Assembly: GCA_037179385.1 (NCBI GenBank)
Contig: CM074193.1
Location: 41,200,846 to 41,264,845 of the forward strand
DNA from: Holothuria scabra
Taxonomy: Eukaryota; Echinodermata; Holothuroidea; Aspidochirotida; Holothuriidae
Length of the DNA stretch: 64,000 nt
Reading direction: 5' to 3'
A program made the translations under genes and the position numbers. Below, one piece after another: positions 1 through 12,530 of the stretch. The notes under the pieces were generated by a model. It had not been told where the DNA came from. It searched no databases and saw only the letters and a list, made by a program, of their open reading frames with translations. Positions within the stretch are counted from its first letter, which is position 1; each line of letters starts with the position of its first letter.

Positions 1-261
1 TACCACTATGCCGAAATTCCAGAAAATTGCCAGAAAGAATTATACTCATTTTTCCCGTTTATACAGTTGTCTTCATTACCATTTCATAAATCGATTATTA
101 AATAAACCTGGTAACCAGACGGTTCTAAATAGAATTTGAAAATATACATAAAACGGTAGCAAACACCAACGATCTGGGGAGAGAGTAAAGAAACCCAGTC
201 CACATAGGACGCCATTCCTCGTTCATGAATTCGTCATATATAAAGTACCGGACCTATTAGC

Positions 262-341
262 GCCTACTTAATATTGTAATTAGCCTACTTAATATTGCAA
301 TTAGCCTACTAAATATTGTATTTAGCCCACTTAATATTTAA
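262..341. repeat. 21-bp minisatellite, about 3.8 units
   Basis: Four successive units begin GCCTACTTAATATTG at 262, 283, 304 and 325, a period of 21 bases with a few substitutions. The units are contiguous with no unique spacers, so this is a simple tandem repeat and not a CRISPR-like array. Confidence 0.85.
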
Positions 342-942
342 ATGTAAAGCATTTGAGGAAAGATGTATACTACATTTCGTAATTAGCGACATTTTTCACA
401 CAATCTTGCCACATACCCTCCTTTGCTGTACAAATCTTTTCCTAAAAGATCGATTTATTTCCTAATGGGAGTTGTCCGATAAACTGACCAAAAGAAATGT
501 GGTCACGTGATCGTCAGAAAATGCCACCCACCACAATAATAGACATGCTGTAATGTCCATTAATAATCAGGCACCTACAACAATAATATTGTACTCAAAT
601 ATATTCCTTTCTCATGTGCGTGATTCAGTTCAGAGGATAAATGCACTGGCTCTGGTAAACGCAACAAATGAGTTTGATAATGTGGATAATTATACATGCG
701 CTTATTTCCAAAAATATATTAATAAACGTTAAGTGGTTGGATCAAAAACACATGTTACAAATGTTTAGGGGTTTTCCTTATTCTGAATACATTTCCAAAA
801 AGTACCCGATTAAATACGGAGCAAACATATTCATTATTTATTGTATCTTGGGTTGCTTTTAAGTTGCCCTTTTAGAGAAAAGGACTGTTTTGTAAAGGAT
901 GCTTCATTCGAATCATCAAGCTCAAGTATGTAAATGCCACGT
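342..942. other. AT-rich stretch, nothing recognised
   Basis: Only short chance reading frames, the longest 64 codons at 668-862. No repeat shared with the rest of the window was seen. Confidence 0.6.
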
Positions 943-1032
943 GACATTTAGAGGTGTGACAATCAACCAATCGAGGCATTTGTAAGTGAAATTTGGAAGT
1001 GTTGCAACCAACCAATCAAGATATTTCTAAGT
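943..1032. repeat. 45-bp tandem duplication carrying CCAAT motifs
   Basis: Two diverged 45-base units start at 943 and 988. Each has the pattern ATTT-G-AGTGT-(A/C)AACCAATC. The AACCAATC core resembles a CCAAT box, but no promoter can be assigned from this alone. Confidence 0.7.
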
Positions 1033-1389
1033 AGCATTGACTGTGAGTCGCAAGCGGTTTTGATAAAAATACAGATTAATGAGAGAACATTTATATTAAA
1101 AAATTCTATTTGATGGTTATTGATATCCGTTTCACACCTTATATAACGATAGATATTCTACCCCAACGCAACAGTACAAATAGTGATACATTGAAATACG
1201 TTGTGGTTGCTACTTCGAAGTGACTTCCCACCGGTAAAGCAAGAAAATTCACTGCATGATAGACTAGATGACGACTTCAGAAAAGGTCAATGTCATCTTA
1301 CCAAGATACCAGGCATAAACTGAAAGACGAACAGATCAAAGAAACCTCCGTAGGATTTTACTTTTATTTGTTTTAGCTTTCGTTTGCAG

Positions 1390-1576
1390 GGATTTAATTG
1401 AGGTCCGCTATCACCCAGTTTGAGGTATGGGACTTGCGCAATTACTGAAATTAATTATTTTAATGGTCGGTTTAATGGGATTGTATTTCGTAGGAAGGCT
1501 TGACCAGTGTTTTAGGTTGCCAAAAGAATTTCAAGTACCGTGGAAGATTGGCGGACGGATCGAGAAAGTGGAATAT
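1390..1576 (+). CDS. Candidate coding exon of a signal-anchored (type II-like) membrane protein
   Basis: Seen: a pyrimidine-rich tract ends in TTTGCAG at 1383-1389, a good splice acceptor. The ATG at 1427 has G at -3 and G at +4. Fifty codons later, at a codon boundary, comes a consensus donor GTGAGT (1577-1582). The predicted 50 residues have a short N-terminus with one lysine, a hydrophobic stretch at about residues 9-22 (LIILMVGLMGLYFV) and then a hydrophilic stem with several charged residues. Known: this layout is typical of type II Golgi membrane enzymes such as glycosyl- and sulfotransferases, where the first coding exon carries the anchor. Inference: this may be the first coding exon of such a gene, with the rest outside recognisable range. 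The frame stays open through the donor to 1654, so a chance ORF is a real alternative. I do not recognise a family. Confidence 0.33.
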
Positions 1577-1930
1577 GTGAGTGATTATGGTCTTAGAGCA
1601 AATCTACTACTTAACTCATTGGATGTTTGTGTAAAGAGGGATGCAGGGAAATGAGGGATGTACGATGCACCGACTAAAGGTCAATATCACTGTTGAATAC
1701 AGGTTAACTTGACACAAACATTTAGACCAATCACGCGTCTTCTATTGATATGCTAATAAGGAACCAAATGAGTCTTAACTGTGAATATGTGAATATACCT
1801 TCGACTTTTTTTAATACTTTGTAACTTGAACAGTGTGACTCTGGTTTATTTTAGTTGTTTTAAAGGGCCAGAATGTATTACAAAAATATTAAGCAAACAA
1901 TGTGTTTAGAGCTTTTTATTGTTAAAACCA

Positions 1931-2232
1931 TACACTCTAAACCAAAAAGGTGCAAAATATGAATTTACTTCATCAGATTGTTATGAATGAGTCTCTAAGA
2001 ATAATGAAATTTTCTCCCAAAAGAGGGAAAATTGCTCCTAAATAGCGACGTTTCCACTCTTTTTGCACCGCATGTAGTGATCACATTTTAAACAATCACT
2101 GCAGGTATCGTAGAAAAGTTACCTTTCACTACTACTGTAGTGAATGTCACCCTCTTTAGAGTGAATTTCACTCTTCTTGGAGTGAATTAACACTCTGAAG
2201 GAACGATTTCACACTTTTCAGTCTATAAGTGA
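1931..2232. mobile_element. MITE with TACACTCTAAA end and AGTGAA/TTCACT repeats
   Basis: The left end TACACTCTAAACC (1931) matches the ends of other MITEs in this window. The interior carries alternating AGAGTGAA and TTCACTCT blocks (about 2100-2210) that form short hairpins, as in the 22364 and 54106 elements. The right boundary, near the second half-palindrome, is approximate. Confidence 0.5.
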
Positions 2233-4299
2233 AAGGTTTAGTTGACTATTTTGATTAAAAAAAAGTGTGGCAGTATGTATATAGATCGAGTCAAAATGAT
2301 AACTGCAGATTCCGTTGTTTTATTAACAGCATATGCCTACATGCTAACTTATATATGAGTTAAAATTGATATGGAATAAATAACAGTCATGTTACCCTCA
2401 TTATCCTCAAAGGACTTACTGCTTAAAATATATCTTAAAAGGGCAGACATAGTTTGATTAAACAAGTTTTTCATGACTCTACTTTTGCACATCAATTAAA
2501 AAAACTGTTTCAAAACTAAGAACAAAATGATATGTCGTAATGGGCTGATGTTGTGATTGGACTCTGTAAGGTAAAAGCTGTCTAGTTTTGCATTTGGAGA
2601 TATATATTTTACCCGAAAAATATTAAAATTATCCTTTATCATCTAATGGGACTGAATTAATTTTCCCACTCTCTCGAAAGACCTCTTCGATGTCCGTTGG
2701 TTCTGTTAAATAATCAGTTGAATAAGGAAAACCAATCCACAATGCGGAGTTGCCACCATGGCTCATCTTTTTTCTGTGCCAGTCAGAGCTAAAATGCAGA
2801 TCTAGTCGGGTGCTTTGCTCCCCCCAGCCAGCCACAGTGGTGCTGCACACCGTACAACGTAAGAGATTACAATAGTATGCATGCAAAAGTCAGTGAAACC
2901 CACAGCACCTAGATTTACAACGTATCGTGCCTTTATATACCCTGAATGCATGAAAAGTCTGTTGTCATTACACTCGTGTACATGCACAGTGTGCTGAGTG
3001 TACGAGGCTGTGATAGTGCACATCTAGTGAAAGTTATAGGCTTATATCTGTAGGGAGAAAGGAACCAATAAACAACCATTGCTGATGTGCTATATACTCG
3101 CGACAAACGACGATACGGCAAGTTCGGATGTGGAACCGTTTTTACATGCGAAAAACTGTGATTGCCCCTTTAACACTGGAGAAAAGGGTAACATGTGAAA
3201 TGAGAACATAGAGGTGGTAAAAATATTAGTACATTGACATGATAAGGTGATCCTACAGAAAACACACTCCTAACGTTCAATAAAGTTCATCAGCCTAAAA
3301 TCTATCTAGTCTTTATTCTAGTCCAACAGACACACTTTCTCGTATTTTCGAATTTTAATTTTTTTTTCTTATTTTCATTTATACAGTTTCAGGGACTTTA
3401 ACTTGAGAACATTTATATTTAAAAAAGGTGTAAAGTTTGGATTTGACTTTTTCGAAAAAGCGTTTGTCAAATGGGTCTTTGAAAAATTCTGTGTTCGTAT
3501 ATTCTATTGATTCATTACGTTCAGATGACTGTGTGTTTTTCGCGAGAACCCCGGGTAATACATCGTGGTCTATCTCATTTACCTTAGGGTTGTGGTGTTT
3601 AAATGTGGTTCAAAACGCATTTTTATTTCTTTCCTATCTTTTAAAGGGGCTCATTGAATGAGTTAATATCGATAACTAATTGAGGGTGTAAAAAGGTCAA
3701 TACCAGATGACAATGCTTATAGTTAGCATAATGAGTCAAGTTTCATAATCCTTTAGTTACGGGAAAAGTTCAAATTTTGAATTTTGTGGTGTTCTGACTT
3801 ACCCAATAACTGTTTGGTGCATAATTTGAAAAGGTGTCTGGTCACGAATTTTTAAAAAAACCGATCTGAACTGTTGAGTACTCACTCATAAAACAGTTAT
3901 GTGTATGTAGTCTGTGTGGATTTTTTGTTAAATTTGACCATTTGTCATTGGCATGTGAAGAAAATTTAGCAGGTGTGGGATAATCTGTTGAATTTTGTGA
4001 ACCAACTCAACGAACCCCTTTAAATCAAGTTTGAACAACTTTAGACCTGAGCATTAGAACAGAACAATTCAGTCTTAGTGGTCACTTAAACATTAACACC
4101 GATCGTTCATTATCCTGTGCTAATGCACGGTTGTTTAACCTTCCATCTACCTACGGTAACTATGGTATTCCTATTAAGAAATGGGTTATCCGCAACGTGT
4201 TCACATTGTAAATAAACTTAGCTAATCGGTTGAATTAATGAATTTCAGTTTTGTTTAAAATGAGATAATGATAGGCAATGAAAAAGACTGTTAACTGAC
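2233..4299. other. Unique sequence, nothing recognised
   Basis: Reading frames are at most 85 codons, overlap on both strands and show no motif. No inverted or tandem repeat of note. Confidence 0.55.
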
Positions 4300-4545
4300 A
4301 GAGTGGTCAATTCCAGCTGTTGCGCATCACTCTGTTTCACACTTGTGTGGGTTCAAATCACGTGTACGTGAGTTTTTTGTCTAGTTACTCAGATTCTTTC
4401 CTGCCACTTGGCGTTAGACTTGTTACCACAATCGCTTGCCAAACAACCATGCCGATTCCGAATTTGACTGGAGGGCGAAGAAACTCCCTTATTCCAACCA
4501 GGGACTTGCCAAACAGGAAGTCTCTAACAACTCCCTGATTACACT
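4300..4545 (+). repeat. Possible tRNA-derived SINE, second family
   Basis: At 4350-4362 GGGTTCAAATCAC is a good polymerase III box B. About 35 bases upstream, around 4305-4325, there is a weak box A-like segment. The downstream part has no match to the main SINE family here. The segment ends near a hairpin, CAGGAAGT...AACTCCCTG (4514-4537). Confidence 0.35.
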
Positions 4546-4560
4546 TACATACAATTTAGG

Positions 4561-7196
4561 TAGATAACGGTAATTACTTCTTCGTTCGCAAATTTGTGGG
4601 GCATTAACAAGTGATAAATTCAGTGTAACCTCATTGTTTAGTTGCTGTTCAAGTTGGTTTATCCGTAGTTTTAACAAGCAAAAGTACATCCAAGTTACAA
4701 CTGGGGTACATATTCTAACTCTCTGTCGGCGATCTCTCCATAGGTAGATCTACTCAACTAAAATCTTTATATTATAACCTCGGAAATACTATGCTAAAGT
4801 GCGTCTAGGGATGTGTAACGAAAGTCCCCTGGTTGATTGATCCTTGTTGGAGCATTTTAGCTTGAAAAGGTGAAGGACGTTCAAGGTTGCTGGACGCACT
4901 TTCAAACGTTGTGAATGGCAATTCTGAATATCGTTTCAAAGCTATCTGTTCTTCACGTAACTAATACCCATACGACAATAACATTGCCAAAACTTATTAA
5001 CCAGGTACACTGGTTATTACGGGGCCTTGATCTTTTATCCATTAATACGATAGGGATGCTTGCGTATTAATAACTATTGCACCTTGAGCTCCTACCTCTC
5101 GACACAATTAAAAATAACAAAACCAAATTTGTTGCTATCAAAATTCCTCCGAAGCACTCCACACCTAGTTCGAATATATGAACAGTAGAACTAATCCCGT
5201 CGTTTCTCCCTCCCCCGAGTATTCCAGTGTTACTTCAGTTCTCGCCCAGTCGTCCTGCAGTGATCCCTCTGAAACAGCTTATCAAAATCAACAAGTTTGA
5301 ACTACATCACTGCGAGAATAAATATTTCTCACTTACAGAAAGGATCATGTGTGCTCTCGACCTTTTGAATAGAAATTATGACGGATGTATTGCACATGAA
5401 AGGTCACAAGTTATTAAAATAAAGACATGATGAGATGGGATGATTGTACGGATTATGTACACGAATTTAAAAGAACGGGAGCAACTTTGATTGCAAGCTT
5501 AGTTATTCATTAAACCAATGCATTTTAATAACAAACCCACTCATGTAATTTACAGATTGCGAGTGCAATGACCACAATTTTCGGGTGTATATAAATGTAT
5601 GTGCGGGGGATGCGGAGACATTCGACTATAGTGTACAGAGTAGAATAAACAACTCCGCCAACAAAAAAAAAAAAGTTGGTCTTAGGATCTACAGGCCTAT
5701 ATTTTGCAGACATAAATGAGCATAAGTTCCGTAAGGCAACTACAGATATAATCTCATGGAGTTGTTTGTCTGGTATCACACAACGACATACAGGGTACGC
5801 ACCGTACAAATGCAAACATAGGCCATACATGCGCATGATATCATCGGCAAACACGTATGTTGAAGTTCAAACGTAAATATTTAATAATACGTATATGACC
5901 GTACCTAAAAGTATTGTTGTGTTATTTTATACATAACAACACTATCTAGAGAGAGTACACAGTTTTAAATAAACTCTGTACTAGCTAAATCTCACAGATA
6001 TACCCAGAACAGACCTATGCAATCGACGTCTTTTTTGAAAAGTCTAGGAACTTATTGTGGTCGCCCCCATCACCCCAGAACCGTTTCTGGACTGGAAGAG
6101 TATTTTATGGAACTTGTCTGGGAAACAGTTACGACATGCTTTGCCATTGAAACGTTACCAGCTTCTAACTGTGTGAGGGAGAGAAACCATTAATGAATCT
6201 AGCATCGTGAGCCACAGGTAACCATGCATAAGCATGTGCCTTTCATTACAAACACAAAATACGAAGAAATGTCTTTTGTAAATGCTTTTGTCGTTTTTGA
6301 CAAACCCTTCTTTCTTAAAACAATATGGTTACTAAACAAACACAACGGCCGTAGAAATATTATACAACCCTCAATGTCATTTGCTTTTGAAACAGGCAAT
6401 TTTCATACCCAGAATTACTTTTAATTGTATCATATTCTTTTATTGAAAAAGAGATATAAATTTATTATATTGTTTACATACAAGTCCCTTGCAAAATTGC
6501 TGCAAGCTGGCTTTAGGAGCAAATGAACTCACAAATGTAGTTAAAGTGCAATACACTTAGTTATGAGAAATATAAATTGGGAACATCTGTAGTGTAATAA
6601 CCCAAAGCGATTGAGAAGTATAGTCTGGTTCTTGTCAATACAGGGAGTTATCAATGTAAGGAGCCCGTTGATGTGTTTACAATGTGGTTTAGTCAGGAAG
6701 TTGTTAACAACTCCCTGCTTCAGTATTCATTAAAAGTGGGTATGCTTTCAAATTACTTGGCTCACATAATCAGCTTTGTACAGCTTCCTAATAATTATTT
6801 TAGCTCTTCCCACTGGCAAATGAACTACGTACTAGATGTTACAAGAGTTTGCATTCAACAATCTTATATAATTCCGCCGTTCTAAAAAAATATAGTTTCA
6901 GCGGGAATTTCACCATTCACAAAGGCACACGGAGTGAAAGTGATAATTATCCGATTCATTCGACTCTATTTTAATCTTAACGACTGTACATCTGTCAACA
7001 CTCAACATGGAATTTATTGAATGATTGATATAACAATTCCACCCCCCCCCCCACACACACACACAAATCGCCCTTAAAATATTAAGTTATCAAAAAATTA
7101 AACTAGGTCTCTGTCTGCTAAATTTACTTTGTCTGTAAGAACTGTCCAGGGCTACACTATGCTAGTTATTTAGACGGAGTTTTACGGTCCTTTTTC
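4561..7196. other. Unique sequence with a short poly-A run and one hairpin
   Basis: Contains A12 at 5663-5674 and a hairpin CAGGAAGTTGTTAACAACTC at 6694-6717. Reading frames are at most 109 codons (5525-5854, minus strand) and look like chance frames. C11 followed by (AC)n lies at 7042-7064. Confidence 0.55.
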
Positions 7197-7352
7197 CAAC
7201 CAATTGATTCAAGTCGAGCCGGTCACGGTCTTTGCTCCAGATGTGGCTCATTGGCTTGTTTTTCCTTCTTCATTGCTTATGCCGAGCACCAAGCACAATG
7301 TCAGTAGGTTCCGTTTTTAAAGTCTTCGGTAAGACCAGGCCAGACCTTTTAC
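7197..7352 (-). repeat. tRNA-derived SINE (main family), 5'-truncated copy
   Basis: The block 'GGCTCATTGGCTTGTTTTTC ... GCCGAGCACCAAGCACAATG' matches, in the same orientation, the copies at 52698 and 58967, and matches in reverse complement those at 22748, 29383 and 35301. The tRNA-like head lies toward 7350 on the minus strand and is only partly kept. Confidence 0.75.
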
Positions 7353-7362
7353 TCCCAACCCC

Positions 7363-9610
7363 CAACTTTCACCAGGCTTCACCACTTGGGACACTTTTCA
7401 ATCAGTTAAATAATTAAAAATGTATTATTGGCTACTTCAAACTTGGGACGCGTGGTTACAGGTCTGAACAAATAACTGATGTCCTGTATACAGTACGGTA
7501 GGAAAATTGAAATTCACAAATGAACGGCAATAACTAGGAAGGCAACAACATACCCCGGTTAAAATTGAGTGGGTGAAAAGAAAATAATTTTGGAACTGTT
7601 ACACAGTGTCAAGGCTTAGAATGTAGTCAATCTTTTCATTAGAAAAAAAAAACCCCGCTATTATATGTATTACCACCATTTTCACAAATGAAAGTGTATC
7701 TAAACAGATTAGTCAAAAGAAACACAGCAATGCATTTCAGATTCAGTTTCAGTTCAGTTTCACAAAACTTTATTTCAGACTCATTCACATTTATAGACAT
7801 ACAAATGTAAAGAAATACAAGAACACTATTTCTATTTCGAGAAAAAGGGATACCTGAATTGAATTACCAAATCATTACATATCATTTTCTTAGTATTCAA
7901 AGATATGACATTTAATGTTCCAAATACCGCAACTTATTTCAAACAACAACTACAGCTGCTTTCAGTAGAAGTCTTCTAGCAACTTATGGCCAGGTAAGTG
8001 AGGGCGCTTATCGAAAATAAGGAGTGATTCTAGGCAGTAGGTAATTTCTCAGGTGATTTTCCAAGATTTTTTTTCTGTTTTTATTGTATTCTTTTTTATA
8101 GCCTGGCTTGACTTTATTTCACTTTCCATGACTGTTTCCACAAAATTTGTTCTAATTTCTTTCAAGAGGTATTTCCTTTTTGTCCATATCTTGACGATAG
8201 CATCAAAAGTTGTTGTTGGTACTTTAAGCAGTAGCGTAGACAGAATATTGTATCACAAATGGTTGGAACACAACATGAGGGAAAGGTGTAATTGGAGGGA
8301 GAAAAACGTCTTTTTCAGTTCTCTAGATGCAAAATGGTGCAATGATTGTGCCTCAAATGTTATGAAGTTTACAGTTATCATGAGGTTATTGCAAGTATTT
8401 TTTCAAGGTTGGGTCATGGGGGGTTCAACCCCAACCCCCCCCCCCCATGTTTGTAAGTGATCTGTTTACACCTGTACACAGATATACAAACATTGTGCTG
8501 TAAGAGGAGATTATTGCCACACTGTTTAAGATTTAGGGGGTGAAAGGGGCTCGACTTTTTTCCTTGGTGTGCCGTTACAAATTCATTTTTAATTACCGTA
8601 TTTCACGTTTACTGCTGGTGAAACATTGACGCATCTATAGTTCTTCATTTTTATATGATCGTGAGCCCAACAAATCCGAAACATGTCATAAACATGATAC
8701 TTCCTCCACTGATTCTCCTTGAAGCTCGTTCGTGAAGTGGTTGGAGATTTCGACACTTGACATCATAAAATATCCTACAACTTAGATCTTCATCTGCATT
8801 GGAGAAACCGCTGATAATATTTCCATTTTAAGCAGAACCTACAGGAACAGCATAGCCTGAATACATTGACCTAAAGGTCAGATCCGCTAAAATCGCGTTT
8901 TGCTCTAATTTAGGAGAAGTATATCTCTGTTAAAAAGGGGCTGTTGGATTTTGAAAGAGAATATTTACCTTTTTCCAGCAACACGTTTTCTCGACTGATC
9001 TGATTGTTTGCCAGAATATAGAAACGCTGAAGAGGTCTTCCAGGTTTAAAGAAACTTAAATTTCGTGATTAATTGTTATTGATTGAAAATTTCTGAATAT
9101 TTGTCGAGTAAAAAGACTAGTGAGCGTCCACAACACGGGAACCAATCACGACGTTAGAGCATGATCACGGATAGTTTTCCTCAACTTTCAGTCAATGTTC
9201 AAATGTGATACAGAATTAAAATAAGGAAAAAAATTGTTAAGACAAACTCTGATTGCCGCTTCAACCACACAGTTATTACGTAATAGATTCATGGCTTAAC
9301 ACAACTTCCTTGCTTTACTCCTAGAAATCCTTCACCTACGATTCAATTTGTAAACATGAGAAAATTGAGTGTAACGAAGCAGTCTCGCGTGACGTAGCTA
9401 TTACCTGGTCACCGTCAAACGTGATGTCTTCAAACCTGTCAAGCATGTGCTTTAAGATAGAAAACAGCTCGTAAAAGATTACCCTTTGTAAGGAAAAATC
9501 TCCCTGGAAATTTTCTGATATTTCAAAATAGTCATTATTATTGAGCAGAGGAAAATTTGGCTTTGGAAACTTTTACTAACAGTGGAGAGAAGGACGGATG
9601 ATTGAATATT
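7363..9610. other. Mostly unique sequence; longest non-repeat chance ORF
   Basis: An open frame of 135 codons lies at 8053-8460. It is rich in Phe and Ile and ends in a C12 tract (8435-8446), so it looks like T-rich low-complexity DNA and not a gene. A possible LINE tail is listed separately at 7741. No other repeat recognised. Confidence 0.5.
7741..7805 (-). repeat. Possible 3' tail of a LINE
   Basis: Read on the minus strand, this ends with AATAAAGTTTTGTGAAACTG followed by short CTGAA-type repeats. Some CR1/L2-like non-LTR retrotransposons end in AATAAAG plus a short tandem tail. No reverse transcriptase fragment is visible next to it, so this is weak. Confidence 0.25.
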
Positions 9611-9822
9611 TTGACTGACATATTTTGTCAGAATTGTGTTAAGAAGGAGATACAACGTTCCCAAACTCTTTCAAGCAATGTTCATTTCCAACGTCAATTT
9701 TATTTTACTTTCAAATTTTTTGACTGATATATTTTGTAAGAATGGCGTTAAGAAGGAGATACACGTTCCGAAACTTTTGAGCAATGTTCACTTCTGACAT
9801 CAATTTTATTTTATTTTCAAGA
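9611..9822. repeat. 109-bp tandem duplication
   Basis: Two units start TTGACTGAYATATTTTGT at 9611 and 9720 and run through matching TTAAGAAGGAGATAC, GCAATGTTCA and CAATTTTATTTTA blocks. Roughly 85% similar by eye. Function unknown. Confidence 0.85.
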
Positions 9823-10557
9823 TTCCTATTCCATTGCCGCGATTGACCGAAACTCTAATTGATGTATTCTCAAGATGTAAATAAGGAGAAAATATTTCCC
9901 AGTACGTTGATCTTGTCGACAATTCTTTGCCAACGAGTTCCATGCAAAAATGTAACACTTTAACCTTTTAAATTATCCTAGCGCTAAATCTTATTTTTTT
10001 TATTAAGTCAGAAAATTTCTTTGAAATTTTCTGTTCAAGAGTTCTTTCATGATAGAAACCTTTGCTACAAGCCTTCTCATAATAAAAATGTTTATATAGA
10101 CTTGGGCAATGGTTGTTTCAGGTAACAGTGCCTGGAAATCAAAGTGCCGTTTAAAGGGAAGGAGCAAGCCTGATTTTCTCAAAATCAATTTTTCCTAGCC
10201 AAGAAAATTGCCTGCTTAATCGAAAATTTCTCATTTGGTAATAAATTGTTTCCAGAATTTGCTGGGTCATAAAAAGTTTCCCTGGCCCACTATAACTTGT
10301 TTGTGTTCTTTGTGTGTGTGTGCATTTAGGAAATTCTGTATTTCATATTTTTCTGTCGAAGTTTACTGAAAGAAACGTCACTTAGGTCTGTAGGTTATGA
10401 GTAGTCAAAAAGGTAATCGTGGTCGAAAACTAATTTTTCACATGAATAACCTTGACCACACGTGAACTGATCCAGATGCGTTTCGCCTTTCGTCAGCAAA
10501 ATAAAAGATATCTCCCTTATCTGTTGTGGCTTTTGCTAAAGCTGTAACATGCGACTT
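9823..10557. other. No recognised feature
   Basis: AT-rich, with a short (TG)n run at about 10314-10321. No reading frame worth reporting. Confidence 0.55.
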
Positions 10558-11047
10558 GAAGCGCACCTTAAGTAAAAATTTCCAAAATAAATATTATACA
10601 GCATGAAATATTTATTCTAACAGTTCAAGTCCCATCTTCAAAGTACATTCTTGAGTCGAGATAAAAAGTGTTGAAATTTATTCACGTCAAACAAATTAAT
10701 CCATTGAGAAATAATTTGTGACTTTCTTGTTGAACAACTCACTTTACCTGCTTTGTTTTCTTTAAAATGTGTTTTATGATTTCGAACACTTTCTGTGTTC
10801 TTGCAGAGCATGTTGGACAGAGATAGCTTAATTGATTACATCACCCTGTAAATGTAAGAGTGCTATAACACCTCGCTATAAGGTGCAATAACTAACGGAT
10901 AAACAAACAACACAAAGATTGTAATTTGAGTATATACAACAATGACATCATAAATTATTGCTCAATGTACCATTTAAATTTCAGTGAACTCCAACATTTT
11001 ATATCTCGGCTCAAGAAGATGGGAGTTGGAAAGTTGGAATTCATTTT
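10558..11047. mobile_element. Long-arm palindromic MITE (family P525), right end truncated
   Basis: The left arm (GCGCACCTTAAGTAAAAATT and onward) and the right arm (CAACATTTTATATCTCGGCT at about 10992-11011) are inverted copies of each other. They match the complete copy at 19388-19912. The last ~50 bases of the right arm are missing. Confidence 0.8.
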
Positions 11048-12272
11048 GCGGCCCCAGAATTTCAAAATGAAGGTAGCAAACTAGGGTCAAAGAAAAATGT
11101 TGGGGGGTGGGGTATTTTCGGACCCAGCGCGAAACCGAGCTCAAAGTGGGGGAAGGGTCTATGGGCGAGGCGCTGGGAATTCTGAGGTTTTAGCATATCT
11201 CTGATGAAAAATTACGTCTCTGGAGAGATATTATATATTACCTTTACCCAAGTGGGGGGTGGGCAAGAATCTGGGGGAAAGCATCCTCTTCCCACTTGTA
11301 GCGCCGCCATTGTTGCGGACGTAGTAAACGGACAAACAATTATTTAAATATGCCACCCAGAAACCAATGCCACATCCTTCCTTTGTCCTCAATTGCAGGT
11401 TCCGTCATGTAGAGAATTTTAGGTGAGGGTGTTTGTCCTTCGAGATTTGTTTATTTAGATAAAAAAATAACACCGGTAAATTCTGCTTGTGCGAAGCAAC
11501 AATAAAATTTTGAAATTGTTCTAGGTTTAGAACAACTGGTCGAAATTGATCAAAAAACAGACCCTGCCAAAACTTATTCAAACCTCCATCTCACCCTCCC
11601 CATCAGAAATCAATTGCTTAAACGCTTTGGGTTTTACAAATCATCAAATATGGGTTGGTGGGTGGGAACCTAGCCCTCTCTTCATTCCTCTCGTTCCGAA
11701 ACCTCTCCTAGGTATTGTAGAAACATAGGAATTCCCAATTAAAGGGGACCTATTCACTGGGCTTTACGAATAAAGTAGATCAGTTCCCTATTGATATATT
11801 CCATTCTATACACGAATCCGAACAGTGAAGTGATGGTCTGATAATTTTAGCCGGACATAACTGGGGTCCATTACCTTTGGTCTTCCAATTTCCTTGCTTA
11901 ATTGTGTCATGGACAGATGAAAACTGAACTGTATTTTGAACTCAATTTTACTCAATACGAGGGTTTGAAATTCACTCAGACTATAAATTAAGACGATTAA
12001 AGGCTGATGTATCCCACCAATGGCTGGCTACAGTCACTAAACAAAAGCGCTGATAGGGTTCGTCTATTGATGATGACTTTTCTCTGGTTATGTCGTAATA
12101 ACTAAGAAGGATGCCCCATATAAAACCCAAGATATGTGACTTGCTTCACGGATGTACTAAATTGAAAGCTTTAAACTTAGATTTCGAAGAAACAAAAAAA
12201 GTGTTTACCAGTATTTGCTGCTTCTTGGATGCTCATATTAAGCTCCTTGTTACCATGACTGCAGTTTTTAAT
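11048..12272. other. G-rich segment then unique DNA
   Basis: 11095-11290 is G-rich (several runs of 5-7 G). The block GGGAATTCTGAGGTTTTAGC near 11177 faintly resembles 37018-37060, so an old repeat is possible. No gene seen. Confidence 0.45.
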
Positions 12273-12530
12273 ATACTGTAAACAGAAATTAGTCAAAACA
12301 GTGTCCGAACTTAATGATCACGTTATTCAACAATATTGACTATTATTTGACCCATTTGAATCAGTCTCTATCAAATATCAAGACTGCTTGACCAAGTTTT
12401 TACTGATATTCTTTGGTCAATCACTTAGTCTACCAAATTAATCAGATATTTCAAATATTAGTTAAATATGAGTGACAACGTGGTTAGTCGATTTAGATAA
12501 TACTTTGACTAATTTGTGTTAACAGTGATA
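12273..12530. mobile_element. MITE, 258 bp, ~30-bp terminal inverted repeats
   Basis: The left end TACTGTAAACAGAAATTAGT (12273) and the reverse complement of the right end (TATCACTGTTAACACAAATT from 12530) align over about 30 bases around the shared AAATTAGTCAAA. No coding capacity and no clear TSD. Confidence 0.65.

Noticed and set aside
262..341. CRISPR-like short repeats
   Set aside because: Units are contiguous without unique spacers, and the sequence is eukaryotic.
5525..5854. 109-codon frame on the minus strand
   Set aside because: Includes a Phe run from the T/A homopolymer at 5663-5674; overlaps an equally open plus-strand frame.
8053..8460. 135-codon open frame
   Set aside because: Phe/Ile-rich, lies in T-rich DNA and ends in a C12 tract; no motif, no splice or promoter support.
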